A stretch of 64,000 nucleotides of DNA, from assembly GCA_016709845.1 (NCBI GenBank), contig JADJMA010000063.1, forward strand, positions 1-64,000, in the 5' to 3' direction. The position numbers and the translations under genes are program-made. The stretch comes from Flammeovirgaceae bacterium (GTDB taxonomy: Bacteria > Bacteroidota > Bacteroidia > Cytophagales > Cyclobacteriaceae). Position 1 is the first letter of the stretch. The number at the start of each line of letters is the position of its first letter. The notes beneath the pieces are model-generated. The model saw only the letters and a list, made by a program, of their open reading frames with translations. It did no database searches and was not told the DNA's origin. Shown here piece after piece: positions 22,485 to 32,646 of this stretch.

Positions 22485-23222
22485 ATGTATCTAAAACTTT
22501 TCGTGCTGCTTTTGTTGTATACATTTCTCCCAATCGCGCAGGGGATGGCACAGGATAATGTTGAGCGCCCCATGCCGGCTATGATTACGCATCTTACAGC
22601 AGCCCATCGCGATATTTTGAGAATAAAAGATGCCCCTAAACACAATATTTTTCAAAAGATTTTATGTTTTCAGGTTAACTGTCGCAGAGAAGCGGTTGGC
22701 TGAAGTCTCAAAAAGAAAGAAGATTTAATGACTATAAGAATGTACCGCAGGTTCGGAATGCAAAAAAAATGAAGAAGCCAGAACCAGAAGCATTGGTTCA
22801 TACCACGGAGCCACCGGCACCTAAGCCTGATACGGCAGCTATCAAAAAATTAATTGAACCCATGATTAAAAAAGAAGTAGCCAGGAAAGAAGGTTTACTC
22901 TTAGTGAGGTATTGTTCGATAAGAATAGCCCCGAAATTAAAATGGAAGTTAGTTCGCGCCTGGATATGCTGTGGATATTTTAAAGAAGAGTCCAAACACA
23001 ATGGTTACAATACTTGGCCATACCAGATAACACAGGTCGTGAAGCCTACAATGTTCGATTATCGACCAGCCGTGCCAAGCGGTAGGTAATTATTTAATTG
23101 ATCATGGTATTGCGGGCGCATTCAGTTTTGAAGGCCAGGGAAGTTCAGAACCCATTGCCGACAATACTTTTGAAGAAGGCCGTATGAAAAATAGACGGGT
23201 TGAGATTATTTTGAAGGAGTAA
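22485..23222 (+). CDS. OmpA-family outer membrane protein (heavily frameshifted)
   Basis: About 245 codons over at least five segments. A signal peptide (LFVLLLLYTFLPIAQGMAQ) precedes a proline/lysine-rich linker around EPPAPKPDTAAIKKL. The C-terminal OmpA peptidoglycan-binding domain is recognised from VEVLFDKNSPEIK (new frame), TILGHTDNTGREAYNVRLS, SRAKAVGNYLIDHGI, FEGQGSSEPIADN and MKNRRVEIILKE, ending at TAA 23220. It should tether the outer membrane to peptidoglycan. Breaks near 22670, 22700, 22910, 22975 and 23085. Confidence 0.82.
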
Positions 23223-23323
23223 GTTGCCTTATATTCCTGAATAAAAAATAGCAACCAATAGTTTACTTCATTTGTAAAATTTTTGCTACGAAAAAGTCTT
23301 AGTTTAGATTCTCTCTCGTATCT

Positions 23324-24543
23324 ATGTTACAAAAATCGGTAATTCATTTGGACTTGCATTTGCCAATATCCGGTCCAATTTATTCCATACATTTCTTTCT
23401 GTGCTGGGTATTGTTATTGGAGTGGCATCATTGGTCTCGATACTGTCTTTAATAGATGGCATGGAGAAGCTTACGTGTGAGCAGATTTCCAGCACCACTT
23501 CGCTCAATGCAATTATTCTGCAAACCAATCTTTACAGAAATGTAAATGACGTTCGTATAAAGCGCGACACCTTTCAGGTAATCGATTATGATCATTATAA
23601 GGAACTGAAGAGTATTCTCACCAAACCAGCAAAGGGTGTTTTTAGAACATCCTTGATAGGCGAGGCAAAGTTAACAGATAGCCTTAGCATTGGCACCAAT
23701 GCCTGGACAAGTGCCACCGCCATCCGCGATGATACCTCAAAATTTACTGGCGCTATCTATCAAGGTACCGATGTGGATCAAAAGAAAAAGATTGTAGTGG
23801 TGAACCATGCATTTTTAAAGGCAACCAAGTATGAACATGAGGTGCAATTGATTGGCAAAAAAATCAATTTCCTTGGTCAGGAGCTTGAGATTATTGGTAT
23901 AGTGCCAGAACCAAAAGTGAAAGCACCCCAAATTTATTTTCCTATTTCTTTATTGTCTCTTTCAGAATTGGAATCTCATCCGCCCATGGTATACTTTGAT
24001 GCAGAGAGAACGGAAGACATTCCTGCCCTTAAGGAAGAGATCACATTGTGGTTGGCAAAAAATTATAAGCAGTCTGATGGTAATTTCATTATTCAAACTA
24101 ATGACGCCAGGATTGAACAGGCAACCAAAGCGTTTTTAGTCTTTCGGGTCGTCATGGGGTTAATCGTTGGTATCTCAGTAATCGTTGGTGGCATTGGGGT
24201 TATGAATGTGCTCCTGATTTCGGTGACGGAACGCACGGCTGAAATTGGCATTCGCAAAGCAACAGGTGCAAGCCGGAAGGATATTATCCTTTATTTTTAG
24301 CTGAGTCAATCACCGTGTCAGCCTTTGGTAGTTTTTTAGGTTTGGTGCTTGGGGTTTTAGGAACCATGGCCGTTATTCCCATTGTGCGGGCCGTTACCGA
24401 AGTTCCTTTTCAAGCGGCCCTATACCGTCAATACCTTTATCTTAATTTCTATTATTTCTGTTTTGGTCGGTATTATTCTTTGGAACCTATCCCGCCATTC
24501 GGGCGCGCGGCTAAACCCTGTTGATGCTATCCGGCACGAATAA
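23324..24543 (+). CDS. ABC transporter permease, MacB/FtsX type
   Basis: About 406 residues with frame changes right after the start (near 23330), near 24297 and near 24420. Layout: N-terminal helix (GLAFANIRSNLFHTFLSVLGIVIGVASL), a periplasmic MacB-type core domain, and three C-terminal helices including GGIGVMNVLLISVTERTAEIGIRKATGAS, the FtsX signature. Ends DAIRHE, also typical. This four-helix class drives mechanotransmission for export of macrolides, lipoproteins or peptides. No ATPase or fusion-protein gene is adjacent here, so its partner must be elsewhere. Confidence 0.88.
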
Positions 24544-24620
24544 AAATTGTTAAAAAAATCTTGAGCGGTAATAGGGGTATCGCGGGTCTGGCTTGTCTTA
24601 GGGGTATAAAATTCAATAGT

Positions 24621-25271
24621 ATGAAACCCCGATTCTTAGTTATCCTATTCTTAGCAGGCATGGTAGCGTTTGCAGCTTCAGCCCAGGAAGTTCAATCAAT
24701 TTTTAAAGGCGCAAAAACCACTGGCGGATATGGCGCGCTATCCAATAAATTCACTACCATTCAAGGCCAGTATGCCAATTTGTGCGAAGTATATGGTGGA
24801 GTGTTTCTTAACCGAAAATGGATGCTGGGTTTATCCTTTGCGGGATCTACCAATTATATAGAAGTACCTTTCGAATACAGTGCTAGCCCTTTGCAGCCTA
24901 TGACTTATCAATATAGTCAGGGCGGGTTGATGTTGGAGCGTATAATTGGCTCCAACAAATCAGTTCACCTTGTTTTAAATTTATTTACTGGGGCGGGATT
25001 TACCATGCAGTATAATCGCAATTACTTGTATGGTTATGATTACGACTATCCGAATGCTATTCATGACGAAAATTGGTTCTATGTCGTAGAGCCTGGAGCC
25101 CAGTTGGAGATCAATCTATTCCGGTGGATGCGCTTTAGCCCGGGAATTTCCTATCGCAAAACGTATGGAAGTTCGAGCCTTGGCTTGTCCGACAATGATC
25201 TGAGTAACTGGTCATATAATGCTACCTTAAAGTTTGGTGGTTTTGGTAAACGAAACAGAGAAACAGACTAA
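24621..25271 (+). CDS. Hypothetical outer membrane beta-barrel protein
   Basis: Intact, 216 residues from ATG 24621 (an earlier in-frame start at 24561 would hide the signal peptide). The signal peptide FLVILFLAGMVAFAASAQ is followed by alternating amphipathic strands with many Tyr, Gly and Asn, such as FLNRKWMLGLSFAGSTNYIEV and WMRFSPGISYRKTYGSSSL, ending in a strand LKFGGFG. A small eight-strand barrel is likely. No family recognised. Confidence 0.7.
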   Translation: MKPRFLVILFLAGMVAFAASAQEVQSIFKGAKTTGGYGALSNKFTTIQGQYANLCEVYGGVFLNRKWMLGLSFAGSTNYIEVPFEYSASPLQPMTYQYSQGGLMLERIIGSNKSVHLVLNLFTGAGFTMQYNRNYLYGYDYDYPNAIHDENWFYVVEPGAQLEINLFRWMRFSPGISYRKTYGSSSLGLSDNDLSNWSYNATLKFGGFGKRNRETD

Positions 25272-25284
25272 TGACCCTTTGCAC

Positions 25285-25317
25285 ATTGTAATCCAAAATT
25301 GTCAGTTAGGTTACAAT
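25285..25317. repeat. Short imperfect inverted repeat
   Basis: Arms ATTGTAATCC (25285-25294) and GGTTACAAT (25309-25317) are near-perfect inverted copies around a 14-base spacer, just 14 bases after the barrel gene. It could fold as a weak transcription stop or be a regulator site for the next gene. There is no T-run after it. Confidence 0.4.
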
Positions 25318-25386
25318 CAGCTAACGAGGTTGTCTCTCTAATCCTCTGGATGTGTATTATTGATTACCTTTCCATTAAAAATGGGC

Positions 25387-26150
25387 ATGAAATATTCGCT
25401 GGCAACTATCTTATCTTGTGCATTACTAATATTTCTTAGTCAGTGCACGAATAGACAACAATCGGGATCAAATACTGCAACAGCTCATCATTCCGAACAG
25501 ATAGCTAAGGTACTCAAGGCGCATGGTGGTTTTAACCGGTGGGCAGAAATGAAGACTTTAAAGTTTTCTAAGAGTGGCGAACATCATTTGATTGACCTCA
25601 ATTCGCGCAAAGTGCTGGTAGAAGGAGAGAAGCGTACTATCGGATTTGATGGCAAAGATGTTTGGGTGGTGCCCGATAGCCTAACCACCGGAGCGCGGTT
25701 TTACCACAACTTGTTTTCTATTTTTATGCCATGCCTTTTGTGTTGGGTGACCCCGGCATCCACTATGACGATGCGGGAAGCAAAGAACTCTTTGGGATGA
25801 ACTTGCGTGGAATAAAGATTTCGTACGGAGATGGAGTGGGCGACTCGCCAAAAGATAATTACATCCTGTATTACGATGAATCGACAAATACGATGAAGGC
25901 TTTGATGTATACGGTAACGTTTCGTAGCCAGGAGTCGAGCGATAAATTTAATTTAATCAAGTATGATGAGTGGCAAGATGTTAACGGAATCTTGCTACCT
26001 AAGAAAATTCAATGGTATAATTTCAAGAATGATTCGATAGGTGAAATGCGCAATGAAGTACTATTTACGGAGGTTTCGCTATCCACGGATCAGGTCGATC
26101 AAGGTTTGTTTGCCATTCGCGATGGTGCTGGTATTGCAGGAATGCAATAA
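25387..26150 (+). CDS. DUF6503-like lipoprotein
   Basis: About 254 residues with one frame change near 25725. Lipoprotein leader ALLIFLSQC from ATG 25387. The body reads as a LolA/LolB-like beta sandwich: IAKVLKAHGGFNRWAEMKTL, TIGFDGKDVWVVPDS, then FYAMPFVLGDPGIHYDD in the next frame, YGDGVGDSPKDNYILYYDE and EWQDVNGILLPKKIQWYN. This pattern matches what I recall of the DUF6503 family in Bacteroidota; no function known. Intact apart from the single indel. Confidence 0.65.
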
Positions 26151-26216
26151 GAATAGGGCCCTGAACCAAATGCGGTAAAAATGGTTATCAGTAATTAAGT
26201 TTGAACTACCTTTTTT

Positions 26217-26657
26217 ATGAAATGGCTTGATGTTTTACAGTATGCTTCGAAAGGAAATCTAACTCCACCCAGTCGAGTGAGAAAACCGAGGACGAGTGGA
26301 AGACGATTTTAACCGCTGAAGAATTTCAGGTAACCCAGAAAAAAGGGAACAGAACATGCTTTTTCGGGCGAGTATTGCGAAGCCCATGAAGCGGGACTCT
26401 ATGCCTGTCGCTGTTGTGGAACAGTACTCTTTGATTCTCGCACCAAGTTTGAATCCGGAACAGGGTGGCCAAGTTTTGTCTCTTCTGTGGTGCCCAACGT
26501 AATCAAGTATACAAAAGACACCACCTATGGTATGACGCGGGTAGAAGTTGAATGTAATGTCTGCGACTGCCATTTAGGTCATGTGTTTCCCGATGGTCCT
26601 CCTCCAACCGGCCTTAGGTTTTGCATTAACTCGGCTTCGATTAAACTTGTCAAATAG
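26217..26657 (+). CDS. msrB: Peptide-methionine (R)-S-oxide reductase
   Basis: About 146 residues with frame changes near 26278 and 26345. Conserved MsrB blocks: the first zinc pair in YACRCCGTVLFDS, GTGWPSF, the second pair in CNVCDCHLGHVF, and the catalytic Cys in RFCINSASIKL. Reduces methionine-R-sulfoxide in proteins with thioredoxin as donor. The N-terminus shows no signal peptide, so cytoplasmic. Length fits the family once both indels are repaired. Confidence 0.9.
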
Positions 26658-26798
26658 ATACTGGATAAGTATCTGGAATCTAACATCCGGTATCTCAGTA
26701 CAACTTTTTCGCGGTTCACTACATCTCATCCCCAGATAAGGTCACGAAAGTTTATTGAATCCCCGATTTTCACCACTTTTGATCAAGACCCAAGCCGT

Positions 26799-29250
26799 AT
26801 GCTACGCAACTACCTTAAAATGCTTTTCGTTCGCTTTGGCGAAGTAAGGTTCATTCTTTTATCAATGTATTGGGCTTAAGTCTGGGTATAGCCTGTTGTG
26901 TGCTCATTGCGCTATTTGTTAAAGATGAATGGACGTTTGATACGTTTCATACCAAAGCCGATCGTATTTATCGGGTATATGCGCGTGAGGATTACGGCAA
27001 AGATGAAAAGTTCTTTTATACCACAACACCATTCCCCATGGGGCCAGCCCTTAAGGACAACTTTGCAGAAGTTGAAAATCAGGTTCGCATCAATAATATT
27101 GGCAGTCCCGTAAAAGTGGGTGAGAATTTATTCAATGAACAGATCACGATAGGCGGTCAGGATTTTTTCGAGCTTTTTGATTTTGAAATAGTAAATGGCA
27201 ATCGCGAAGCCTTGCGCGAACAAAGTGGCATCGTGCTTACACAAGCAACTGCGAAGAAATATTTTGGCGAGACGGATCCCATTAACAAAACAATCTCCAT
27301 TCAGTTAGATACCACATTTGAAGAGTTTACTGTAAAGGCGGTCACCGCTAATCTGCCAACAAATTCAAGTATTCAATTTGAGGTCTTGATTTCAGATCTT
27401 AACTATCCAAAGCTCTATAACCCACGTGTACTTACATCGGCCTGGTTTGATATTAATCCCAGAAACCTATGTGCTGCTAAAAGAAGGTATTGACTCTAAG
27501 GTATTAGAAAGTAAGTTCCCTTCGGTGTTTCTTACACTCCTTGGTGAGGAAGCTTTTAAGGAGAGCCATTACGCACCTGGCTTACAGCCTCTGACTGGAA
27601 ATCCATCTTGATACAAGTTATCCCATAGGATGGCCTCTGGTTAACGATCCAAAATATAGCTATATTCTTGCGGCAATTGCTGTACTCATTCTGCTTGTGG
27701 CGTGTATCAATTTCGTAACGTTATCTATCGGGCGGTCGATGAAGCGGGCCCGCGAAGTGGGTATCAGAAAGGTAGTGGGCGCGGAACGTAAACAATTGAT
27801 CTTTCAGTTTATTGGGGAAGGCAGTAATTGTTACAGTGATTGCGCTGGTTATTGGTGTTGTCCTATCGATTCTTGGATTACCAGTCTTCAATGATTTTTC
27901 AGGTAAGCAATTGCTGTTTGAGTTTAATGGATTTACAATTTCACTAATTGCATCACTGATTGCTATCATCGGTATTATGGCGGGCAGCTATCCGGCCTTT
28001 GTGTTGTCAGCCTTTAAGCCGATTGCAATTTTAAAAGGCTCGCTTCAAACCGGTAATAACAAACAACGCGTGCGGCAGATGCTGGTGGGGGTACAACTTG
28101 TTCTTTCAATTTTCTTGATTTCGAGCACGCTGATCATGCGCGAACAGCTTGCATTTTGCAAAACAAAAATCTGGGATTCAATAAAGAACAATTAGTCGTA
28201 GTTCAACTCAGCGTTCCAAATACAGGTCGATTACCACAACGGGTAAAAGCAGGTTTTGATAAAGCTGAATTATTCAAAACAGAGTTGTCTAAAATACCTG
28301 GTATTGCAGCCGTATGTGCTAGCGCACATGATTTTGGTAATGGTGGCTGGACTAACATTGGTTACACCGATGATCAAGGCACGTATCGCACGTTCGATAT
28401 GAATATTGTTGATGATGAATATATACCGGTAATGAAAATGGAGATGGTGTGGGGTCATAATTTTTCTGATAATAATCCTTCCGATGAGAGACGCTCTATC
28501 ATCGTTAATGAAGCGTTCGCAAAAGTCTATGGCTGGACTAATCCGGTTGGGATGAGCATCCCCGGAAAGGGTTTTGCCGATCATGAAGTAATCGGAATTG
28601 TAAAAGATTTTAACTACGCATCCTTGTACACCTCGGTGCAACCATTAGTGATGGTGGAAGATCCAATAATAATATTGAGTGGTTTGGAGAATATTAGTAT
28701 GGAAAGTAGTCCCATTCCAAAATTGATGATCCGGCTAAAGCCTGAGAATATGGCTGTCACATTAGATCAAGTTAAGGAGTCGTGGGATCGTTTAACTGGT
28801 AGCGAAGAATTTGCTTTCACGTTTGTGGATCAGGCCATGGACAATCAATACCGCAGTGATCAGAACTTAGGAAAGATTGTAAGCATCGCCACATTGCTTG
28901 CTATGATCATCGGAAGTTTAGGGTTGTATGCTCTGGCTTCGTTAGCGATGCAAAATCGTACCAAAGAAATTTCCATTCGTAAAGTAATGGGTGCCACGGA
29001 GCAATCGCTGCTAGTGTTGCTTTCCAAGGACTATGTGTATCTGATTGCCGGTTCATTATTTTTATCGGTGCCTATCACCTGGTATCTGATGAATAATTGG
29101 CTGCAGTCCTTTGAATATCGGGTAGGGGTAAGCTGGCAGGTATTTGCTGCTGCCGGTGGTTTATCCTTATTGGTTGCCCTGCTGACTATCAGCTATCAGG
29201 CCATAAAAACTGCATGGACAAGACCAGCTGAAATGTTGAAATATGAGTGA
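26799..29250 (+). CDS. FtsX-like ABC permease, double MacB_PCD (complete)
   Basis: About 817 codons; frame changes near 26825, 27465, 27605, 27825 and 28160. Two permease halves, each with a periplasmic core domain and FtsX helices; the first carries SIGRSMKRAREVGIRKVVGAE and the second LAMQNRTKEISIRKVMGATE. It ends properly with TRPAEMLKYE. The repair at 27605 is exact: removing one G from CTGACTGGAAATCC gives LTEIHLDTSYPIGWP. Bacteroidota export permeases of this type act with a LolD-like ATPase and RND-type membrane fusion protein; none is adjacent. It lies upstream of the PadR and second permease genes. Confidence 0.88.
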
Positions 29251-29255
29251 AAATG

Positions 29256-29293
29256 GATGCTGGTCTGGATTCTTGATACTAGCGACCAGTAGC
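29256..29293. repeat. Palindromic intergenic repeat, copy 1
   Basis: Lies just after the stop of the first large permease. Core text AGCGACCAGTAGC at 29281-29293 and a partly complementary left side at 29256-29266 (GATGCTGGTCT). It aligns over about 40 bases with the copy at 32138-32185; the central GATTCT and the AGCGACCAGTA right arm are shared. It resembles the short repetitive extragenic palindromes found scattered in Bacteroidota genomes. Confidence 0.65.
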
Positions 29294-29387
29294 GGTTTAT
29301 GGTTAAGGATATTGGTTTCTTCGATGTTGGTTAAATTAATTTTATTTCTTTGACAAAATTGTAACAAATCAGAAAATATTGAGTATA

Positions 29388-29395
29388 TATGTTTG
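29388..29395 (+). promoter_or_regulatory. Possible -7 element for the PadR gene
   Basis: TATGTTTG fits the Bacteroidota -7 consensus TAnnTTTG and lies 15 bases before the PadR start codon at 29411. A correctly spaced TTG at -33 is not clear, so the assignment is tentative. PadR genes are often autoregulated, and the AT-rich stretch around it would suit an operator. Confidence 0.35.
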
Positions 29396-29410
29396 ACAAA
29401 ACGTATAGTA

Positions 29411-29743
29411 ATGAACAAAGACTATTTGGGAGAGTTTGAAGAATTGGTGTTAACCATGGTAGGTATCCTTCAGGAAGAAGCATACGGAAACGCAATTGTT
29501 AATGAAATAAGGGAGCGATTGGGTCGGGAGTCCAACCTAAGTGCTGTACATGTAACACTTTACCGATTGGAAGACAAAGGTTTTGTGAAGTCAAGCATGG
29601 GTGGAGCTACCAACACGCGGGGTGGAAGACGCAAACGAATTTTTACAATAACCAATGCTGGCCTTGCCATGTTACGAACAATGAAAGAGGCTAGGACCGA
29701 TTTGTGGAAACTAGTGCCAAAACTAAACTTCAATGTCAGTTAA
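29411..29743 (+). CDS. PadR family transcriptional regulator
   Basis: Intact, 110 residues from ATG 29411 (TTG 29393 is the alternative). Winged helix-turn-helix: LTMVGILQEEAYGNAIVNEIRERLG, then VHVTLYRLEDKGFVKSSMG and the wing RGGRRKRIFTITNAGLAML. PadR proteins repress neighbouring genes until a ligand or stress releases them. It directly abuts the second permease (its stop is at 29741-29743 and the next start at 29744), a very common pair in Cytophagales, so it likely controls that transporter. Confidence 0.9.
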   Translation: MNKDYLGEFEELVLTMVGILQEEAYGNAIVNEIRERLGRESNLSAVHVTLYRLEDKGFVKSSMGGATNTRGGRRKRIFTITNAGLAMLRTMKEARTDLWKLVPKLNFNVS

Positions 29744-32133
29744 ATGATGACAAGAAACACCAATCATATAAATCGTTGGTTGCACCTTTTGGAGTGGGCT
29801 TGTCCGCCCTCTTTATATGAAGGTATTGAAGGTGATTTGCTGGAACAATATGAGTTGGATACAAAAACCATTGGCGAAAGTAAGGCAAAAAGAAAGTTCA
29901 TCTGGGCTGTTATAAAATTTTTAAGACCCGGCATCATTTTAAGAAACAGATTTACAGTATCAATAATCAGCACCATTATGATAGGAAATTATTTTAAAGT
30001 AGCCGGGCGCAACATTCGAAAGCGCAAGTTCTATTCATTCATCAACGCCTTTGGTTTAAGTATTGGCCTGGCGTTTTGTATGTTAATTGGTCTTTACATT
30101 CAGGATGAAAAGGAGTTCGACCAGTTTCATGAAAACAAAAGTTCAATCTATCGGATTGAAGAAAAAAGTTTTGACACCTGGAAGCATGATTCGGACGATC
30201 CTTATAGTCGGTCTGCATGGATACAGACAGGACTGGGTCCTGCACTAAAGGATGAACTTCCCGAAGTAAAATATGCGACTCGATATAACAGTGATAACAG
30301 GGGTATTTTCAGGTACGAAGAGAAAGTTTTTACGGAAAGCCTTACCTATGTAGATGCAGACTTCTTTAAGATGTTTTCATTTCCATTGATAAAGGGAAAT
30401 GCTGATCGAATCTTTCTTGATAAATCTGAAATCGTATTAACTCCCGCTATTGTCAAAAAGTATTTTGGAGATGTTGATCCAATTGGTAAAACGATTCTCA
30501 TTGATGACGAGGGCGAAAAATCATATACAGTAACTGGTGTGATTGAGCCAGCCCCGGCTAATTCAAGTCTTCATTATGACATATTGATTTCGCAAGAAAA
30601 CAGAAGCTACTACGAACGCAACATGAATAATTGGGGAAATTTTAATACCCCAACCTTTGTGCAATTAAATTCAGAGGCTGATTTAACTATTTTCAAAACG
30701 AATTTAGATAAGATCATTGATAAATACATGCGAGATAAATTAGAAAAGTGGAGAAAAGAATCTACTATACAAATACCCACTGATGTTAAAATGCTGGAGT
30801 ATGAATTTACGGCTTTGCCCGATTGGCATTTAGAAAAAGAAATCCGTTCGGAGATGGTAAGCGACCCGCAATACTCAATTATTTTAGGGGGTATTGCAAT
30901 ATTTATCATGCTGCTCGCGTGCATCAATTATATTTCATTATCACTAACCACTTCCGCTTCGCGAAGAATAGAAGTTGGAGTGCGCAAGGTAGTTGGGGCG
31001 CAACGCAATCAATTAGTCTATCAGTTTAGTTTTGAATCACTTATGCTTTCACTCGCATCAATGGTTATAGGATTTGGTCTCGTAGTATTGTTTTTTACCA
31101 GCCTTTAACGAGTACACTGAAAAAGGAATAGCGTTAACAATGCCCAAGGTAATCCAGTTGGTTTCAGTTGGGTTTCTTCTCAGCACAGTTGTTGGACTGT
31201 TAGCTGGAAGTTATCCTTCCCTTTTTCTTTCGCGGTTTAAACCAGCAGCTGTTTTAAAAGGAGGTTTTACTTCACGCCTGCAAGCGGGCTTTACAAAACC
31301 GCTGGTTGTATTACAGTTTGCTTTGTCGGCTTTCCTTATTATCAGTTCGGTTATGATGTATCGGCAGATGCAATATATCACTACCAAAGATTTGGGATAT
31401 AGGAAAGACCAAGTGTTGGTAATACCCACACAAACCGGTTGGAATGAACAAGCTAATCGTGCGGTCGAACAAGTTAGAGCCCGTGCCAGTTCAGAACCAG
31501 CCATTGCCTCCCGTAACAGGCACGAGTTCTTCCTTTAACCAAGGCTATTCGCGATATGGGTATAAAATTAAGGGCGAACAAAAATCAGCTTACGTGTATG
31601 CGGCTGACCCATTTTACATACCCACGCTGGATATCCAAATGGTTGCGGGTAGAAATTTTGATACAGCCATTGCCAGCGATACAGCTGGTGTTATTGTGAA
31701 TGAAGCACTTGTTCGGGATATGAAATGGACCGATCCGTTAAATGAATATTTAAATTGGCGCGAAGATTCTGTTGGTTTAGGCTCCCCAATTATTGGCGTG
31801 GTAAGGATTATCACTTCTTATCACTGGAGCAAAAGTTTGAACCGATGTTTCTGTCTATGGATAAAAAAACATTGGTTACCTAACAACATTAATGGTTCGA
31901 CTAAAGTCTAATGTTGTAGCGGGTGGACTTGAAAAGGTTAAGTCCATATGGATGGAGTTGTTCCCAGATAAACCTTTTGATTATACTTTTTAGATGAAGA
32001 CGTGGCGAAACAATACAAAAGTTATCAGCGCTGGATGAGTATCATGGGATTAGCAACCGGCTTTGCTATTCTTATTTCTTGTTTGGGATTGTTTGGGTTG
32101 GCAGGAATCAATGCAGTTAATCGCACGATGTGA
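29744..32133 (+). CDS. Prefix-domain FtsX-like permease, 3'-truncated
   Basis: About 797 codons; frame changes near 31105, 31500, 31805, 31890 and 31990. The first ~85 residues are a permease prefix domain (WACPPSLYEGIEGDLLEQYE) of the kind tied to PadR-controlled transporters, followed by two MacB_PCD/FtsX halves. The first half has the SASRRIEVGVRKVVGAQRNQ signature. The second breaks off at LFGLAGINAVNRTM then TGA, exactly where homologues continue as NRTKEIGIRKVMGA, so about 75 residues and the last two membrane helices are missing. A palindromic repeat starts 5 bases after the stop. Loss looks like a real deletion, not a simple base error. Confidence 0.85.
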
Positions 32134-32137
32134 AATT

Positions 32138-32185
32138 GATACTGGTTGCTCGATTCTAGAAACCAGCGACCAGTATCCAGTAGCC
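32138..32185. repeat. Palindromic intergenic repeat, copy 2
   Basis: Arms GATACTGGTTGCT (32138-32150) and AGCGACCAGTATC (32165-32177) pair over 13 bases with one G-T mismatch around a loop of 14, followed by CAGTAGCC. Related to the copy at 29256-29293. It begins immediately after the truncated end of the second permease, so it may mark the deletion join or have inserted there; it could also stop transcription between convergent genes. Confidence 0.75.
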
Positions 32186-32198
32186 TTGTTTTCCCCTG

Positions 32199-32624
32199 TT
32201 ATTTGCCGAGGCTGATTCCGCCTACCAACAAGAGGAGCATAATCAGAATAACATAGTCCAATAACATAATCGCTTTGAAATAGGTACGCCAGTTATATTG
32301 ACCATATTTTTTTTGAATTTGTATGTGTCGAATGGTTGCCATCAGTAAGGCAAAAAATCCAGCACAGAAAAGAATGACAGCAATTCTCCGAGGTGTTAAA
32401 AGCTCAAGCACCGGATGGGAGACTGATTCTTGAAGTTTTGAATCCAATAGTTTGTAAAGGGCAAAGCCGAAGATGAGTATATGGGTGGCTGCTTTTATCC
32501 AGGCAATTAAGGTTCGCTCATAGGAGATGAGTAATTTTTCGACCGTCATCTCCTCTTTCTCAGCCTTCTTCTTTTTTTTATCCTCTTTTGCCTCTTCCGG
32601 GTTTGTGATTTCAATTTCCTGCAT
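32199..32624 (-). CDS. DUF202 (YidH-type) membrane protein
   Basis: Intact, 141 residues. A lysine/glutamate-rich cytoplasmic N-terminus (residues 1-28) is followed by the DUF202 pattern EKLLISYERTLIAWIKAATH and three transmembrane helices. Small inner-membrane protein of unknown function. It follows the M48 protease gene by 22 bp on the same strand and probably shares its transcript. Confidence 0.87.
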   Translation of the reverse strand: MQEIEITNPEEAKEDKKKKKAEKEEMTVEKLLISYERTLIAWIKAATHILIFGFALYKLLDSKLQESVSHPVLELLTPRRIAVILFCAGFFALLMATIRHIQIQKKYGQYNWRTYFKAIMLLDYVILIMLLLLVGGISLGK

Positions 32625-32646
32625 AAAAATGATTTAGAATTTGGGA

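Noticed and set aside
29256..29293. Transposon terminal repeats
   Set aside because: The repeats are internally palindromic with no transposase between them and no flanking target duplications that I could see.
26799..32133. Programmed frameshifting as explanation for split permeases
   Set aside because: Break positions differ between genes, lack slippery-site logic, and the same pattern occurs in unrelated housekeeping genes.
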